Source: Lucinisca nassula
Taxonomy: Eukaryota; Mollusca; Bivalvia; Lucinida; Lucinidae
Direction: 5' to 3'
NCBI GenBank assembly: GCA_963580285.1
Contig: OY757019.1
Coordinates: forward strand, 61,462,587-61,526,586
DNA length: 64,000 bases
Shown here: one piece after another, positions 10,438 to 21,540 of the stretch
How the letters are laid out: each line of letters opens with the position of its first letter
Position numbering within the stretch: position 1 is the stretch's first letter
Notes under the pieces: model-generated
The model's input: the letters and a program-made list of their open reading frames with translations, nothing else
The model's database searches: none
What the model was told of the DNA's origin: nothing
Translations under genes and position numbers: made by a program

Positions 10438-11104
10438 AAGACTCCCTCTATCTTGCCTGTAATGTAAGAAATGCTTTTTTTTCACTTCTGAAGAACATAA
10501 AAATTATACTTTATGGTCATGTCAGAAAGTATGTGAAACACTCACCTTTCTGCTTGACAATATTTACATAAGATTTGTTACTAAGTTATTTAGGCAAGTT
10601 GCGGGTATTCCGATGGGTACTAATTGTGCACTCCTTGTGGCTGATCGGATTTTGTTTTGTTATGAAAGAGACTTCATGATGGAATCATTGAAGCTTTTAG
10701 CCCGGCTTCTAGATATTTGGATGCTTAATTGAATATTGACAATACCTATTTCGATGGTTTGATAAGTCAAATGTTCAAGTCCCCCCCCCCCCCCAGTGGA
10801 ACTTCAATTAAATAAAGCAAATTCTTCTTATACGGAGGCCCCAATTTTGGATTTACATCTATCTATTGTAGATGGTTTGTTTCATGCAAAAATTATGTTA
10901 AACACGATCATTTTGATTTTGAGATTATACATTTTTCTTTTTTGGATGGCGATGTTCCTCGTGCGCCATCCTATGACGTTTATATCTCGCAATTATTTCG
11001 ATCTGCCAGAGTGTGTAGTCATGTATCTGACTTCAACACTCGTAATTAATTATTAACTGCTAAACTTCTTAAATAGGGTTATCGGTACCATAAACTTCGC
11101 AAAG

Positions 11105-11518
11105 TAGAAGTGGAGGCAATGATCAAGAATCGATACGATTTGCTCCCATCAGAGACACCAAAGGGAAAGAAACACAAACATGAAACAACAGACCCTAATG
11201 GAAACATCAATAAAGGATAGCCAAAAGGACAGTTACTTTCCACAAAATGGCCAATAGCCTATCCAAAATAAAATAATATAAGCGACACAAACACCAAAAG
11301 ACAAACCATAACAAAAATAAACTGCGACAGAAGAACCGCCTTGGAACGGTCAGCGGAAACGAATTCCACTGGGTGTCTTAAATCGATTGTACGTGGCTAC
11401 AATCCTCGCCCTTACTTCCGTCGCGATTAAGACAATAATTTGTTCAGTCCGCATGAAGGCCTCCTAACTCATCAGTGCAACATCTCCGTGAACACAAAAA
11501 TCAAACAACCACAGAGAT
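11105..11518 (-). mobile_element. 5'-truncated PLE tail with 6-bp target duplication
   Basis: This is a 414-bp minus-strand PLE 3' tail. It is flanked by 'gcaaag' at 11099-11104 and 11519-11524. Removing it and one copy of the repeat restores the RT sequence of copy d, which shows a true insertion. In its own orientation it begins just downstream of the coding end and runs to the usual 3' end 'cttcta'. This is the expected product of target-primed reverse transcription with 5' truncation. Confidence 0.85.
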
Positions 11519-11586
11519 GCAAAGTATTTCAAAATTTTATAGACGTCATTCTGATTTAATTTCAAAATTCAATATTGGATTAAGGC

Positions 11587-11898
11587 GTACCTATACCAAA
11601 TTTAGTGACACAGAGTCCTTTTTAATATTTTATCTTCATCAGTGTGTCTCAACCCAAAAGTTCTGAAACCGAAACGGATAGTAGACAAGACCCGGCAAAC
11701 ACAGCACATCCCACTCGGAGCACACACCGACCGGCGTAGCTCATGAGACATGTCAGCTGGATGCATCAGGCAAGAGACGCCTTCCCTAGGACTTTTAGGC
11801 GTCCCCCACCGAAGCAACATCAGCAAACATGGCCCACACTCCACGGACGTCCCGGGCATCAGGAAGGAGATGTCCAAAAGAGCGAAACTTGCAAAATT
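11587..11898. mobile_element. Unknown ~310-bp insertion in PLE copy d
   Basis: The insert lies between GGATTAA and TTTAAATC of the PLE, where sister copies read 'ggacttaaatc'. It is richer in GC than its surroundings. TTAA on both sides could be a piggyBac-type target duplication, but I see no matching terminal inverted repeats. A minus-strand frame of 91 residues (11602-11877) has no family I recognise. Confidence 0.4.
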
Positions 11899-12043
11899 TA
11901 AATCTCTTCTGCAACAAGGTCTATCGGAACACGAATTTTATTGTGACTTAGTACATAAATTCAGACAAATATTTAACCGCAATGACTTCAGCACCCAATT
12001 TCGTAAAATTGTTTTCGATATAAAAAGACTGGGTACAACATAA

Positions 12044-12310
12044 GACCGTTATACAAGGCGGTTCTTCTGTCGCGGTTTATTTTTGTAATGGTTTGTCTTT
12101 GACTGTTTGTATCGATTATATTATTTTGTTTTTGATAGCCAATGGGCCATTTGTGGGAAAGTAACTGTCCTTTTCGCTTTCCGCTATTGATGTTTCCATT
12201 ATGGTCTGTCGTTTCATGTCTGTGTTTCTGTCCCTTTGTTGTCTCCGTTGGGAGCTGTGGGTTAATTGTATCGATTCCTGATCATTGCCTTCACTTCTAG
12301 TTTGAAGTAT
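12044..12310 (+). mobile_element. PLE 3' tail of copy d
   Basis: Tail sequence from 'gaccgttatacaaggcgg' through 'tcgattcctgatcattgcc' to 'cttctagtttg'. It is fused directly to the truncated RT end. Confidence 0.75.
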
Positions 12311-13059
12311 AATTAAAGACTTTGTTGCATCGTTTAGATTAAGTAATGCATTTCAAAATGTTGCATGCAGACATAATGACAGCCTAAATAACACGGCAAC
12401 AGATTTCCTGTCCTCAGAGTTAAAACAAAAAACCTAGCGAGAATTATCGTGAGATTTCGCCAGTGGACATATTGGAAAATCTGCACGCAGTATGAATCAA
12501 AATACTAAAACTTGATTGAATCAATGACAATCAAAACGCTTTTTGCAACACAGCCACAAAAATCTTTCATGCCTGCAAGAAATCTAGCTTCATTTGGGCC
12601 GCGCAAAGCGAAAAGGGTCGACCACCATGTGAGTACAGCGAAAACTCAGATCAGCATGTATAGAGATGCAGACTGGTCAGAGTACTCGTTATACTCTATA
12701 CAAATCGCCATTGACCAGTTAGGGAACATTGATTTCTGACTAGGTTTGTGGTACTTCATAAAGCGTAGATGGTCAAAGAATATTTTTCGCTTGTCGCGCC
12801 TCATTTTATCAAAGTTCTGACGGACTAGAAGAGGAAAACGTAAATCTCGTAAAAGAGTTTTGAATTATTAACACCACTGGAATAGTAAGAAAAGCACAGA
12901 CAAGTTAAAACTATCAATTATAATAATCAAATGAAAATTCTTACAGGATTAAGTACTCTATATTCTAAAAAAACCACAGGATCACAGTATCTTTAATCAT
13001 TATCACGACATATTTGATTACATTTCCATGCTTATTCTAAAATTCAGTTTAATCCCCTA
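12311..13059. other. Unassigned AT-rich spacer
   Basis: I recognise no gene. The sequence near 12640-12735 ('actcagatcagcatgtatag') has the look of an old dispersed repeat, and a similar phrase occurs near 44545. This is not enough for a call. Confidence 0.4.
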
Positions 13060-13330
13060 ACGAAATTATGCCTATACAAATACATTGTAAATTTTACCAC
13101 CGAAAAATGAAAATTTTCAGATAAAAAAGTGTGATATTTTTCTTGTTTCTGCCCAAAATATAGATTTTGGGTACTCGTTAGAACCGCCTCGATGACGCGG
13201 TTCTAACGAGTACCAATAATCTATCTTTAAGAGCATGAATAAGAAAAATAAGGTTTACCCCTGTAAACCCCAGTTTTACTATATAAAAGTGGGGTTCTAG
13301 GGGGTCAAAATCATATAGGCGTGTTTTCGT
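13060..13330 (+). mobile_element. Palindromic MITE with hairpin core (copy 1)
   Basis: This 271-bp element has degenerate terminal inverted repeats ('acgaaattatgcctata' at 13060-13076; 'tataggcgtgttttcgt' at 13314-13330). At its centre is a hairpin at 13170-13214 whose arms include GTACTCGTTAGAACCGCCTC. It encodes no protein. Copy 2 (19673-19947) is the same element in the opposite orientation. Confidence 0.75.
13170..13214. repeat. Conserved hairpin core, MITE copy 1
   Basis: The inverted arms are GGTACTCGTTAGAACCGCC and its complement around a short loop. One arm base is altered (gatgacgcgg instead of gatgaggcgg). Confidence 0.85.
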
Positions 13331-14229
13331 GATGAAAATCCACATTATATTACAATAAATACGCAGAAATGTTCTGCTCAGTAGAATTACTTTGCAAAAT
13401 TTTATAAATAAATAAATAAATAAATATAGATTAAATATAAATAATATCCACAATGCGGGTAAATATAATTATGAAAAAATTAAAGAAATTTATATATATA
13501 TATAAAATAAACTTGCTACTACTACAATTACTAGTATTACATTTACTATTTACTTCTATTGCTACTACCATTACTAATTATGATAACAATAATAATGATA
13601 ATAGCGACACCGCCCTGTGGCTGCCGCGTCGGTGGCGTCAAATGGTATCGCGTATGGAGTTATGGGATTGTGTATACTATAACCCTTAAAAAACTTTCAT
13701 CCTCGGGCTGAAAAAAAATCGAATAATTAAAAATCGGGGAATAACACGGAGTTTACCAATTGAAACGTACACCAATGAAACCGAAGTCTTTCTCCCTAGT
13801 GATAATTGCAAGCGGTAACCAGTATGATTTTGGAACAAGCTCATTTGCATATAATAGTCGCAAGCGGTATCCAGTATGATTTTGGAACAAGCTCATTTGC
13901 ATATAATAGTCGAATGACCATGGCGTCCATTTTTTTTCAAGCTGTCAGACGCGTAAAATTACAAATACCTCAGTTATTAGAACATTTCGGGAAAAGAAAA
14001 CCCCATTGCAGTCTTTTCACATTTAGTTCAAACTTCAAATGTATACATAACTGCATATTTAATTAGCACACGGACTGAAACCGAAAGTACAAAATACAAA
14101 CTTAAGAATAGCAAATCTGCTTCAGCATAATCTTTTTGACATCGCACCCTATACATCACACAGCACATTGGTTAATCAAGTACTGCAATTACGGTAGGGG
14201 TTTTTAACCTGCACAAGTCCGTGGTTAAA
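13331..14229. other. AT-rich spacer with a 52-bp tandem duplication
   Basis: A 52-bp unit starting 'gcaagcggtaaccagtatg' at 13808 is repeated directly at 13860, ending 13911. A short (aaat)n tract lies near 13405-13425. I see no coding sequence or other repeat. Confidence 0.7.
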
Positions 14230-14378
14230 TGACTTTATTAAATGTTCTACAAAAAGGGTAATCCCCTGGCAGCAAGTACATCAACACAAAACTGAAAACA
14301 AAGGAGTGTTCAAGTTTTCTGGGCGAGACTAGCTAGTTTGGGCCAATTAGACCTCAGCAGTGACCCTCGATTTTTTTT
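14230..14378 (-). repeat. Solitary satellite B relic with decayed hammerhead
   Basis: On the minus strand this reads GGGTCA, CTGCTGA (core A to C), GGTC-TAATT-GGCC, CAAA (core G to C), CTAGCTAG, TC, then TCGCCC, followed by the satellite B downstream sequence (cagaaaac, later ggggattaccc). Two core changes should abolish cleavage. It lies about 250 bp 3' of a PLE RT remnant of another family on the same strand. Confidence 0.75.
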
Positions 14379-14619
14379 AATTCAGTAGTGGAATAAGTGG
14401 TTTAGGTACCAAAGCGTTAATCCAAAATCATTAATACATAGACAAATGGCAAATATCAATGTTCAGATCAACAGACATGGAGTCCATAAGAGTGTAATCA
14501 GGCGTCCGCGGATAGTAAGCAATACTTGGTAAGCAAGCTTCGCCCACCATGCCTATCGACTTGAACGAAGAAAAGAAGTAAATGCCGAGAAGGGTATGTC
14601 CGAGATTTTGGAAGTCTTC

Positions 14620-15163
14620 CTATGGCTTTCCATTGGCAAACACATCAGAAATAATTCTGGAAATGGCCACATTGTACGCATCAACAAGATCATGGTGTCT
14701 CCCATAGAACTTCTTTAGTGTTGATACCAGTTTGTTTTTTATACCCCTGGCATAACAACCTGGTAGTGAGCACCTTCCCACGTTCCATAAAGTCCTGATA
14801 CTTGGAACAGGCTCTAGCATAGCGGATTAACTGTGAATCGTAAACTCCATATGCTGATCCCAAAGGACTAGAAAAAAAATACCCACACTTTGATGAATGA
14901 CGGTGAGACATTTTACGGCCACAGTTAAGCCGGATAAGAGTTAGTAAACCTCTATGGCATACCATTTCGATATCGGCCAAAACCATAAAAAACTGTTTGA
15001 TTGCAAGTTCAAGCGGAATATTTGAATACAATGATACGACATCAAATGGTACTAGCAGAGTATTTGCAGGTACCTTCGTGTGTAAATTGTTTAGAGAAAG
15101 ACGGGAGTATCTCTGAGATAACTTTTTATACGTTTTTGTCGCCTTATTAAAATACAATACCAA
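14620..15163 (-). pseudogene. PLE reverse transcriptase, second family, internally deleted
   Basis: The N-terminal fingers part (NTLLVPFDVVSLYSNIPLEL) is joined through unrelated residues to the C-terminal part (SAYGVYDSQLIRYARACSKYQDF, then TRLLCQGY). A second frame continues with STLKKFYGRHHDLVDAYNVA and ends at 14620. The whole palm with the PMGTN and YxDD motifs is missing. The sequence is clearly homologous to the main PLE family (GVYISQLIRFARV, KAFSKFYRRHSDLI) but well diverged. It cannot make an active enzyme. Confidence 0.75.
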
Positions 15164-15547
15164 GTAAACTGTTTAGCCTGTGTGTTTGACATGCTGGACC
15201 TGCTGCAATAGGTCGGATTTTACGTCGGTAACATTTTGAATGTGAATGGAATCTGCATTATTCTGAGTACATGCTTCTTTAAAGGTTATTTATCACTGTA
15301 TAGAAATCATTCAGAACTAAACAGACATTGCTTCAGGTAAGTGAAATCTGGAAACCGGATCAATTAATCTTTATTTGTTTCTGAGATATTGCAATTTGAA
15401 GTTTGAAATATTTCCAACTGAGAGAACATCTTCAAACTCCCTCATTAATATTCATGAAGATATTATATGACTTCATAAATGACTTTAAATTCTTTGAACA
15501 TTTTAACAATCAATATATTTGTTGCGTTTTAAAATCATAAGAAATTA
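15164..15547. other. Unassigned spacer
   Basis: I see no recognisable gene or repeat in this AT-rich stretch. Confidence 0.5.
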
Positions 15548-15938
15548 AGCCTTCATGCGGACTAAACACAATTAGTGTATACCGCGACAGAGGTAAGGGC
15601 GACGATTATGGCCATGTAAAATCGATTTAAGCCCCCCCCCCCACCCCCCCACCCCCAGTGGAATTCTTTCCACTGACCGTGCCAAGGCGGCTCTTCTGTG
15701 GCAGTTTATTTATGTTGTTGTTTGTTACTTACTGTGTGTATCACTTGTGTCTTTTTATTTTGGATGGCCATTTGGCCATTTTGTGGGAAAGTAACTGTCC
15801 TTATGGCCTTCCTTTGTTTAGGTTTCCATTATGGTCTGGTCGATTCATGTTTGTGTTTCTTTCCCTTTGGTGTCTCTGGTGGGTGGAGTAAGTTAATTGT
15901 ATCGATTCCTGATCTTTGTTTTACTTCTACTTAGCAAC
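15548..15938 (+). mobile_element. PLE 3' tail, 5'-truncated insertion
   Basis: The tail begins at 'taagccttcatgcgg' and ends at 'acttctactta'. C-rich runs interrupted by single A lie at about 15632-15655, at the site where the family has a variable homopolymer. Frames in this region translate the tail only. Confidence 0.8.
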
Positions 15939-17040
15939 CTGAAAATGACCTTCGGCAAAACTCAAAAACAATTTCTTCTTATTTCAAATATTAGGTCAAT
16001 AAATTAAAATTCAATCAATATAAGAAATATTTTGAATTTCAGCTTACATGCTTGTTTTCAGATCAAATAACATACAATGGTAGGTTATGTGTTAAGAAAA
16101 CATTCAAAAAGCATTTCTATTGACTTAACTGGAGAATTTATAAAAGAACCTTTTGTTTCAAACAGTTTAATATTTCATTTGAAACATAAATAAACGTTTT
16201 AATTCAGAGATGAAATTTCACATTTATATCCAAAGTTAGATTCACAGCCATTAGTGAGCGTAAGAAAAATATATAATAAAGTTATAGTAATTGAAAATAT
16301 GTCATTTTATCAAGTTAAGTCAAAAAGTTAAAATCCACTATGATATCAAATTATTTCATTGATGGTCTGAAGAAACCAAAATTCAAGGGAGGTGACCCTA
16401 AGGGGAAGACAAGTACGTATCAGATATAAGTGGACACAACTTTGAAACGAATGGGATTTTTTTCATGCAGTTTTCAGTAAAATGATACTTTTTATGTGTG
16501 CTTTCATTATACATGTACTTTATACTAGAAATATGTACACTTTCGTGATAAATGACCTTTAATGCTTCTACTTTTATGCAATACTTTGGAGCAGGAATTA
16601 GTCTCATCAGCCATCTTAGAACACTTCTCGCATATGATAACGATTGGTCATCGTTAGTAATGACAGACGAACTATTATACTTTTACGCACCTCAAAACTC
16701 TTAAATATTAATAGTGTTTGTCAATGAAACAAAATGTCAAATAATCTGTTTCCTTTTCTGATAGACAATGTTTACGCTTTGTATAATAATTTGCATCTCT
16801 AATTTGCATATATTAATTTGCATAATATATGATATTTTCTTTTTAAAGTGGGTTTTACTAGCATGTTCGTTTCTACGACTTACTAACATGATGGGACTGG
16901 TACAATTGAAACAAGCTAGAGCCTGCACCGTGTTTGTCAATGTATTATTCTTGGCCACTACCCATATATGGGTTTACCAAATCAGAGCTGCCAAACACTT
17001 TCCGGTACTTACGGGCTCATTATTTTAATTCGCTCTGTTT
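15939..17040. other. Unassigned AT-rich spacer
   Basis: No gene or repeat family is recognised. Short runs such as 'aatttgcat' recur near 16800-16830. Confidence 0.5.
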
Positions 17041-17044
17041 ATAA

Positions 17045-17640
17045 GCTCACCTGGAGCTTATAGTATAGCCACGGCCCGTCGCTCTACCGTCGTCCGCCCG
17101 TTGTCTGGCGTCAGTTGTCCGTCCACAATTTTCGACGCTCTTCTCTGAGACCGCTGGGTCAGTCACAGTCAAAATTCATACAAAGCATCAGCGGGACGCG
17201 GGAACGATAGTTTGTTCCCGGGGTCTGGGTCACATGACCAAGATGGCCGTAATGCCAACAGAACCAAAACCCTTCAAAATCTTTTTCTAAAGAACCTGTA
17301 GGCCATGTGTGAAACACTGGTGATTCTAGTTTGTTCAAATGATGACCCCTGAATGACCTTGACCTAATTATGGCAAAGGTCAGATCAAGTCGAATAGGTT
17401 TTTAAATTGGGAAAAATACAAAACCGTGTATTGATTTAGCTAAATGAGCAAACGAAACTACATGAGTATTTGAGGTCCTTGACTTTGGTCAAAGGTCATT
17501 CACATATGAATATTAAACTTTGTATTTTCTCAAAAAAAACCATTGTGTTGTTTGCAACACAATTTCAAACGAAAGCTTTCAGGAACAAGAATACTTGACC
17601 AATATGACAGTCATGCCAATATATGATAAAAAACGTAATA
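17045..17640. repeat. Dispersed 'GACC' repeat, degenerate
   Basis: It contains 'gggtcacatgaccaagatgg', 'gaatgaccttgacct' and 'ccttcaaaatc', the same phrases as the tandem units at 3.7-5.6 kb. It is a single diverged stretch. Confidence 0.6.
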
Positions 17641-18255
17641 ACCAATGGGTCGATTGCTTTGAAACTTTAAACTTAAATGAAAGTTAGGGTGAGGTTTGGA
17701 ACCAGGTAACGTATATTTAATAAACCCACCAGTATTTTTACTGATCGGTGATTTTGCTGTAGTTCCTTCTTGTTTAATATTTGTTATGTTGTTGATTCTG
17801 ATTTTTTCCCCTATTCTGATGTTGTTCAATTTTAGTTACGGTTGCATTATCTAATTCACCACCTGTTTGGGAAAGAGCCACTGGCTCGGTTCACCGGCTG
17901 TCTTTTTTATCTACGGTCGTAACTCCATGTTTCGACTTTTTTCCTTTGTGATATTGTGGGAGGATTTGAGACATGATTGTATCTGTTCCTGATCGTTTTT
18001 TCTCTTCAATTACAATGTACCATTGCGGTCTCTGGGCCCATCTAATAACTCTGGCATAACCATGACCCAGTTTACGTCAAGGTAAATTTTGGTTCAATAT
18101 GCTTTTGTATGGAAAAAAAGTGGAAAATATTGCTCTCTGTAAACATGAAGTTTGTATTTGCCATCAATTAAATAAGTAAATGAAGCTTCATGAGTATCAA
18201 AGGTAAAGTTCGCACCTTGGCCTTGGACTACCAAAATTATAACTTAATACTTACA
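17641..18255. other. Unassigned stretch with weak repeat traces
   Basis: Apart from a faint PLE-tail-like phrase ('gtatctgttcctgatcg' near 17979) I see nothing that supports a call. Confidence 0.4.
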
Positions 18256-18480
18256 GACCTCCGTGGCCTAGTGGATAATAGCGCTGACTCGTACCCATTA
18301 TGTCTCTCATCGCTGTGGATTCGAGCCTGGCTCGGGTCACATGTGAGACGCTAAGTTCTCCAACGGAAGGTCAGGTGGTTTTCTCCGGGTAGCCCGGTTT
18401 TCACGCACGACTGATTAACAATTGGCTCGATATGAGTGAAAAATCTTGAAAGGGCCGTAAAACCAAACCCCAAAAATACT
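18256..18480 (+). mobile_element. tRNA-derived SINE
   Basis: A box-like 'tggcctagtggataata' and B box-like 'tggattcgagcctgg' occur at normal tRNA spacing. A body with 'ggtggttttctccgggt' follows and ends near 'gggccgtaaaaccaaacccc'. The tRNA cloverleaf does not close, so this is a SINE and not a gene. Confidence 0.7.
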
Positions 18481-18910
18481 TAATACTTATTAAGGCCGCA
18501 AGTTGAAGTCAAATTTTATATGAAGCTTTTATTGGGTGAAAGAAGTGAAATTTCTTCACTTTGTCCGCCATGCCCATGGCCAAGATTGCCGCTATGAAGA
18601 TATTATATGGCAAATATCTTAACTATACTTTTATTCTCTGGAATCAGTGGACCAATCAGTGCAAGAATGTAGCGTAAGGGAGTCCATCTCATGATAATTT
18701 GCTCAAATGATGACTCTGGGTTGACCTTGACTCATTTTTGGCCATGGCCAAATTTGGTCACTTGTGCTTTTGCATGGGAAAAAGTGGAAACTGTTAGTTT
18801 TCGAAAACTGTTATTGCCTGTGAACTTAAATGGAATAAAACAATCAACTAAACCAGTAAATGGAACTGTATGAGCACCAAAAGTCTAAGTTACTCATTGA
18901 CCTAGGACAC
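18481..18910. repeat. Dispersed 'GACC' repeat, degenerate
   Basis: It contains 'gaagtcaaattttatatgaag' type sequence, 'ccatgcccatggccaagat' and 'gggttgaccttgac', matching the dispersed family at 17.1 kb and 34-37 kb. Confidence 0.55.
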
Positions 18911-19672
18911 GGGTTACTCACGTATAAAAATAAACTCTTGAAAAAAGAAAGCAAATCGGTCCAAAAGCCCTTTTTAAGAATTAAAAGTACTAGATGTTAC
19001 CCCTCCTAGCTTTGGATGCCCCCACGTGTTCCAACAATCTGTTTTAACAACAACAAAAAGTGAAAATAATGAATACCTTTTATACTCACTTATTTTCTAT
19101 AAATGCGAGGACCTCGTAGTGGGTATTACGAATTAGGGTACTTACTACACGAACTTTTTGACGTTCAGGTATCGTCGTGGGTCGTGGAATAGCAAGAAAA
19201 TAATCTAACGCCGCCCTATTATTTTTATTATTATTATTAGTAGTAGTAGTAGTATCACCGTCATCACAGTTGGGGTTAAAGCTGTTTATATGTTAAAAGA
19301 GTATCATCACTTCTCTCCGTACAAAGCGGGTTTGGCCAGGGTGTCCAATTCTTGGTCTTGTTATGATGATCAAAAATCTCTTGCTCTACAAGGTGATGCT
19401 TTGTTACAAATTATGCAGCTACGATATCACTGACATGATCTTAATAACTATAGGCCTGTATGAATGAAATCAGATGTTTCGAGTTTCAAAAAATGTCCTA
19501 AGCGAATGCATGAAATCAGTGCGCAGATTGTGGAGACTGATACAAACGTCAAAATTTGAAATGTGAGAAACTGCCTGTTTTGTTACTGTAAAATCAAGAC
19601 TCAGTATATATTGCCATCCATGCGCTTGGATAAAACAGTCTAGATTAAGTTATTTTTTTTTATCTTTTTCAT
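18911..19672. other. Unassigned stretch with a short microsatellite
   Basis: A (TTA)n/(GTA)n tract lies at about 19219-19257. A plus-strand frame near 19295-19430 reads for about 45 residues (containing HHFSPYKAGLARVSNSW) and looks somewhat protein-like, but I cannot name a family. Confidence 0.4.
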
Positions 19673-19947
19673 CACGAAACACGCCTATATAATTTGACCC
19701 CCCGCCCTTGAACCCCACTTTTATATAGTAAAACTGGGGTTTGCAGGGGTAAACCTTATTTTTCTCATTTCTGCTCTAAAATATAAATTGTGGGTACTCG
19801 TTAGAACCGCCTCGATGAGGCGGTTCTAACGATTGCCCGCAATCTATATTTTGAGCAGAAATAAGGCAGATATCACAATTTTCATCTTAAAATCTTAGTT
19901 TTGTTGGCGAAAAAATTATACTGTGTTAGTATAGGCGTGTTTTCGTA
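19673..19947 (-). mobile_element. Palindromic MITE with hairpin core (copy 2)
   Basis: This 275-bp element has terminal inverted repeats 'cacgaaacacgcctata' and 'tataggcgtgttttcgt', and a central hairpin at 19799-19831 with arms CGTTAGAACCGCCTC and GAGGCGGTTCTAACG. It is reversed relative to copy 1. It encodes no protein. Confidence 0.85.
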
Positions 19948-20079
19948 CTGTTGTCGCGTTTCTGGGGAAACTTTTTTATTTTTGATTTTCGAACACCATG
20001 TCCAGCGAAAATGTTGTAGAGGAGAAACTCACAAGCTTTTGAAATCTTGAATATGAAATCAGAAACGAAAAGGTTGAGT

Positions 20080-20720
20080 GACTTTCATCGGGGTCTTAGT
20101 GTTGTTTTTCTTTTGCTCCAGCATTTCAGTTATTTCTTGCTGTCGAGTGCCCACCGTTGTGTTGTTTCTGTTGTTGTTTAATATTTACCCACACCTCCCA
20201 TCAGAGACAACAAAGGGAAAAAATACAACATTATGTAAACATACCTGTACAAATACAGTGTAAACTTAACCGCCGAAAAAAGAAAAAAAATACGAAAATT
20301 TAGAGATGAACAATTGTAATATTTTTTTTATTCGAGGCAATACACACATTCAAAGACAAACTATGACCAAAATAAACGGCGACAGAAGAACCGCCTTGGA
20401 ATGGTCACATACTGATGAGATAGGAAGCCTCCGTGAGATTGAACAAATTATTTGTCTGAATCGTTCCAAGTCGGTTCTTCTGTCATTGAGTATTTTCGTT
20501 ATAGTTCGTCTTTGAATGTGTGTATCGCTTTTTTTTTTTTTTTTGCCTCGGATAGCCAACTGGCCATTTTGTTGGAAAGTAACTGTCCTTCTTGCTTTCC
20601 GCTATTGATGTTTACAATAGGGTCTAGTTATTTAATGTTTGTTTTCTTTCCCTTTGGTGTCTCTGATTGGAGGCGTGGGTTCAGTTTATCGATTCCTGAT
20701 CATTGCGTTCACTTCTAGTT
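20080..20720 (+). mobile_element. Rearranged PLE tails forming an inverted repeat
   Basis: Plus-strand tail pieces (about 20085-20165 and 20459-20720) surround a minus-strand tail piece (about 20190-20408). Positions 20345-20408 and 20459-20525 are therefore inverted copies separated by about 50 bp. A T run lies at 20529-20544. Frames here are tail sequence only. Confidence 0.65.
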
Positions 20721-20739
20721 TGCATCACGTGAACAAGTC

Positions 20740-20985
20740 CGTGAAATGAACAGCCCCTTACACCCCACTTTATATAGAGAAAACTGGGGTTTACGGGGGT
20801 AAAGGATATTTTTCTTATTTCTGCGCCAAGACATAGGTTGTGGCTACTCGTTAGAACCGCCTCAATGAGGCGGTTCTAACGAGTACCCACAACCTATGTT
20901 TGCAGTATAAATAAGAAAATTATCTCAGATTTTCGTCAGAAAAGTAGCCATTTTTGAGATGTGAAAAATGCACTATGCTGCACGG
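20740..20985 (+). mobile_element. Palindromic MITE with hairpin core (copy 3)
   Basis: It carries 'accccacttta', 'aaactggggtttacggggg' and a long hairpin at 20832-20898 with about 32-nt arms (one mismatch) closed by a 3-nt AAT loop. Its outer ends differ from copies 1 and 2, so it is a related subfamily (with copy 4). Confidence 0.75.
20832..20898. repeat. Near-perfect 32-bp hairpin, MITE copy 3
   Basis: The arms run from CATAGGTTGTGG through CTCGTTAGAACCGCCTC and back as GAGGCGGTTCTAACGAG to CCACAACCTATG. There is one mismatch. Confidence 0.9.
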
Positions 20986-21019
20986 GTGAGTTATCATAAT
21001 GGGTTCTTTTGATAATAGC

Positions 21020-21540
21020 TTCTCTTCTATAAGCTTGAGTGGTTCCCTTACAGAATGTCCATAACCACCTAAAATCTAACAACTCTTGAACTGATTCCCT
21101 TACTGCAAACAACAGAAGAGGAATAATTCGCCCCAGTTTTTCTGAGTGTCAAAGATTTAAGAACGAATCAAAGTCAGAGTCTGGTAAAAAGTCAGAGTCT
21201 GGTCAAGAGCACCTTGGCCCTGGGGTGGCAAGCGGAAGACTTGTATTGTTGAATATCATGCTAGACTGAATCCGACTGAACAGATCTGGACACGTCAACA
21301 AATGTAAAGAAATAAATTAAAGCCTTTAAAATAGCCCTTGCATTAACATATTCCAATGGAATTGCTTCTGGAAACCTAGTGGATGTACACATAATTGTTA
21401 ACAAGTATTGATTTCCAGATTTCGTTTTGGGTAAAATGTCCCACACAGTCGATCAATACGCTGTTGAAAGTCTCCTCATAAGCAGGTATAGGATGAAGGG
21501 GAGAGAAAGGGATTTTCATAAATAAGTTTTCTTAAATAAG
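21020..21540 (-). pseudogene. Ty3/gypsy-type integrase, broken fragment
   Basis: The retrotransposon integrase would join element DNA into the genome. On the minus strand, positions 21261-21446 read LPKTKSGNQYLLTIM, then STRFPEAIPLEY, the typical integrase core around its first catalytic Asp, followed by RSVQSDS of the second Asp region. Upstream, the shifted frame gives YEETFNSVLIDC. Downstream, other frames give QQYKSSACHP and VRESVQELL. The order matches the family, but at least three frameshifts and one stop break it. No LTR, protease or RT is visible nearby, so it is an isolated fossil. Confidence 0.75.

Larger units (their letters stand above)
10438..12043 (+). mobile_element. Penelope-like element (copy d), with two insertions
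   Basis: RT coding remnants run from about 10438 to 11104. The motif for IPMGTNC is at about 10607-10630, and the palm Asp region is damaged ('tatttggatgcttaattg'). They resume at 11525-11586 (SKFYRRHSDLISKFNIG) and again at 11899-12043 (SLLQQGLSE to RKIVFDIK). The gaps are a minus-strand PLE tail with a target duplication (11105-11518) and an unknown ~310-bp insert (11587-11898). A 14-base C run at about 10781-10794 disrupts the frame between the SQ and ELQLNKANSS segments. At 12043 the copy jumps directly into its 3' tail, so the C-terminus is deleted. Confidence 0.75.

Noticed and set aside
15658..15934. Two overlapping hydrophobic frames (LLFVTYCVYHLCLF)
   Set aside because: The same sequence is the PLE 3' tail, found in many copies outside any conserved frame.
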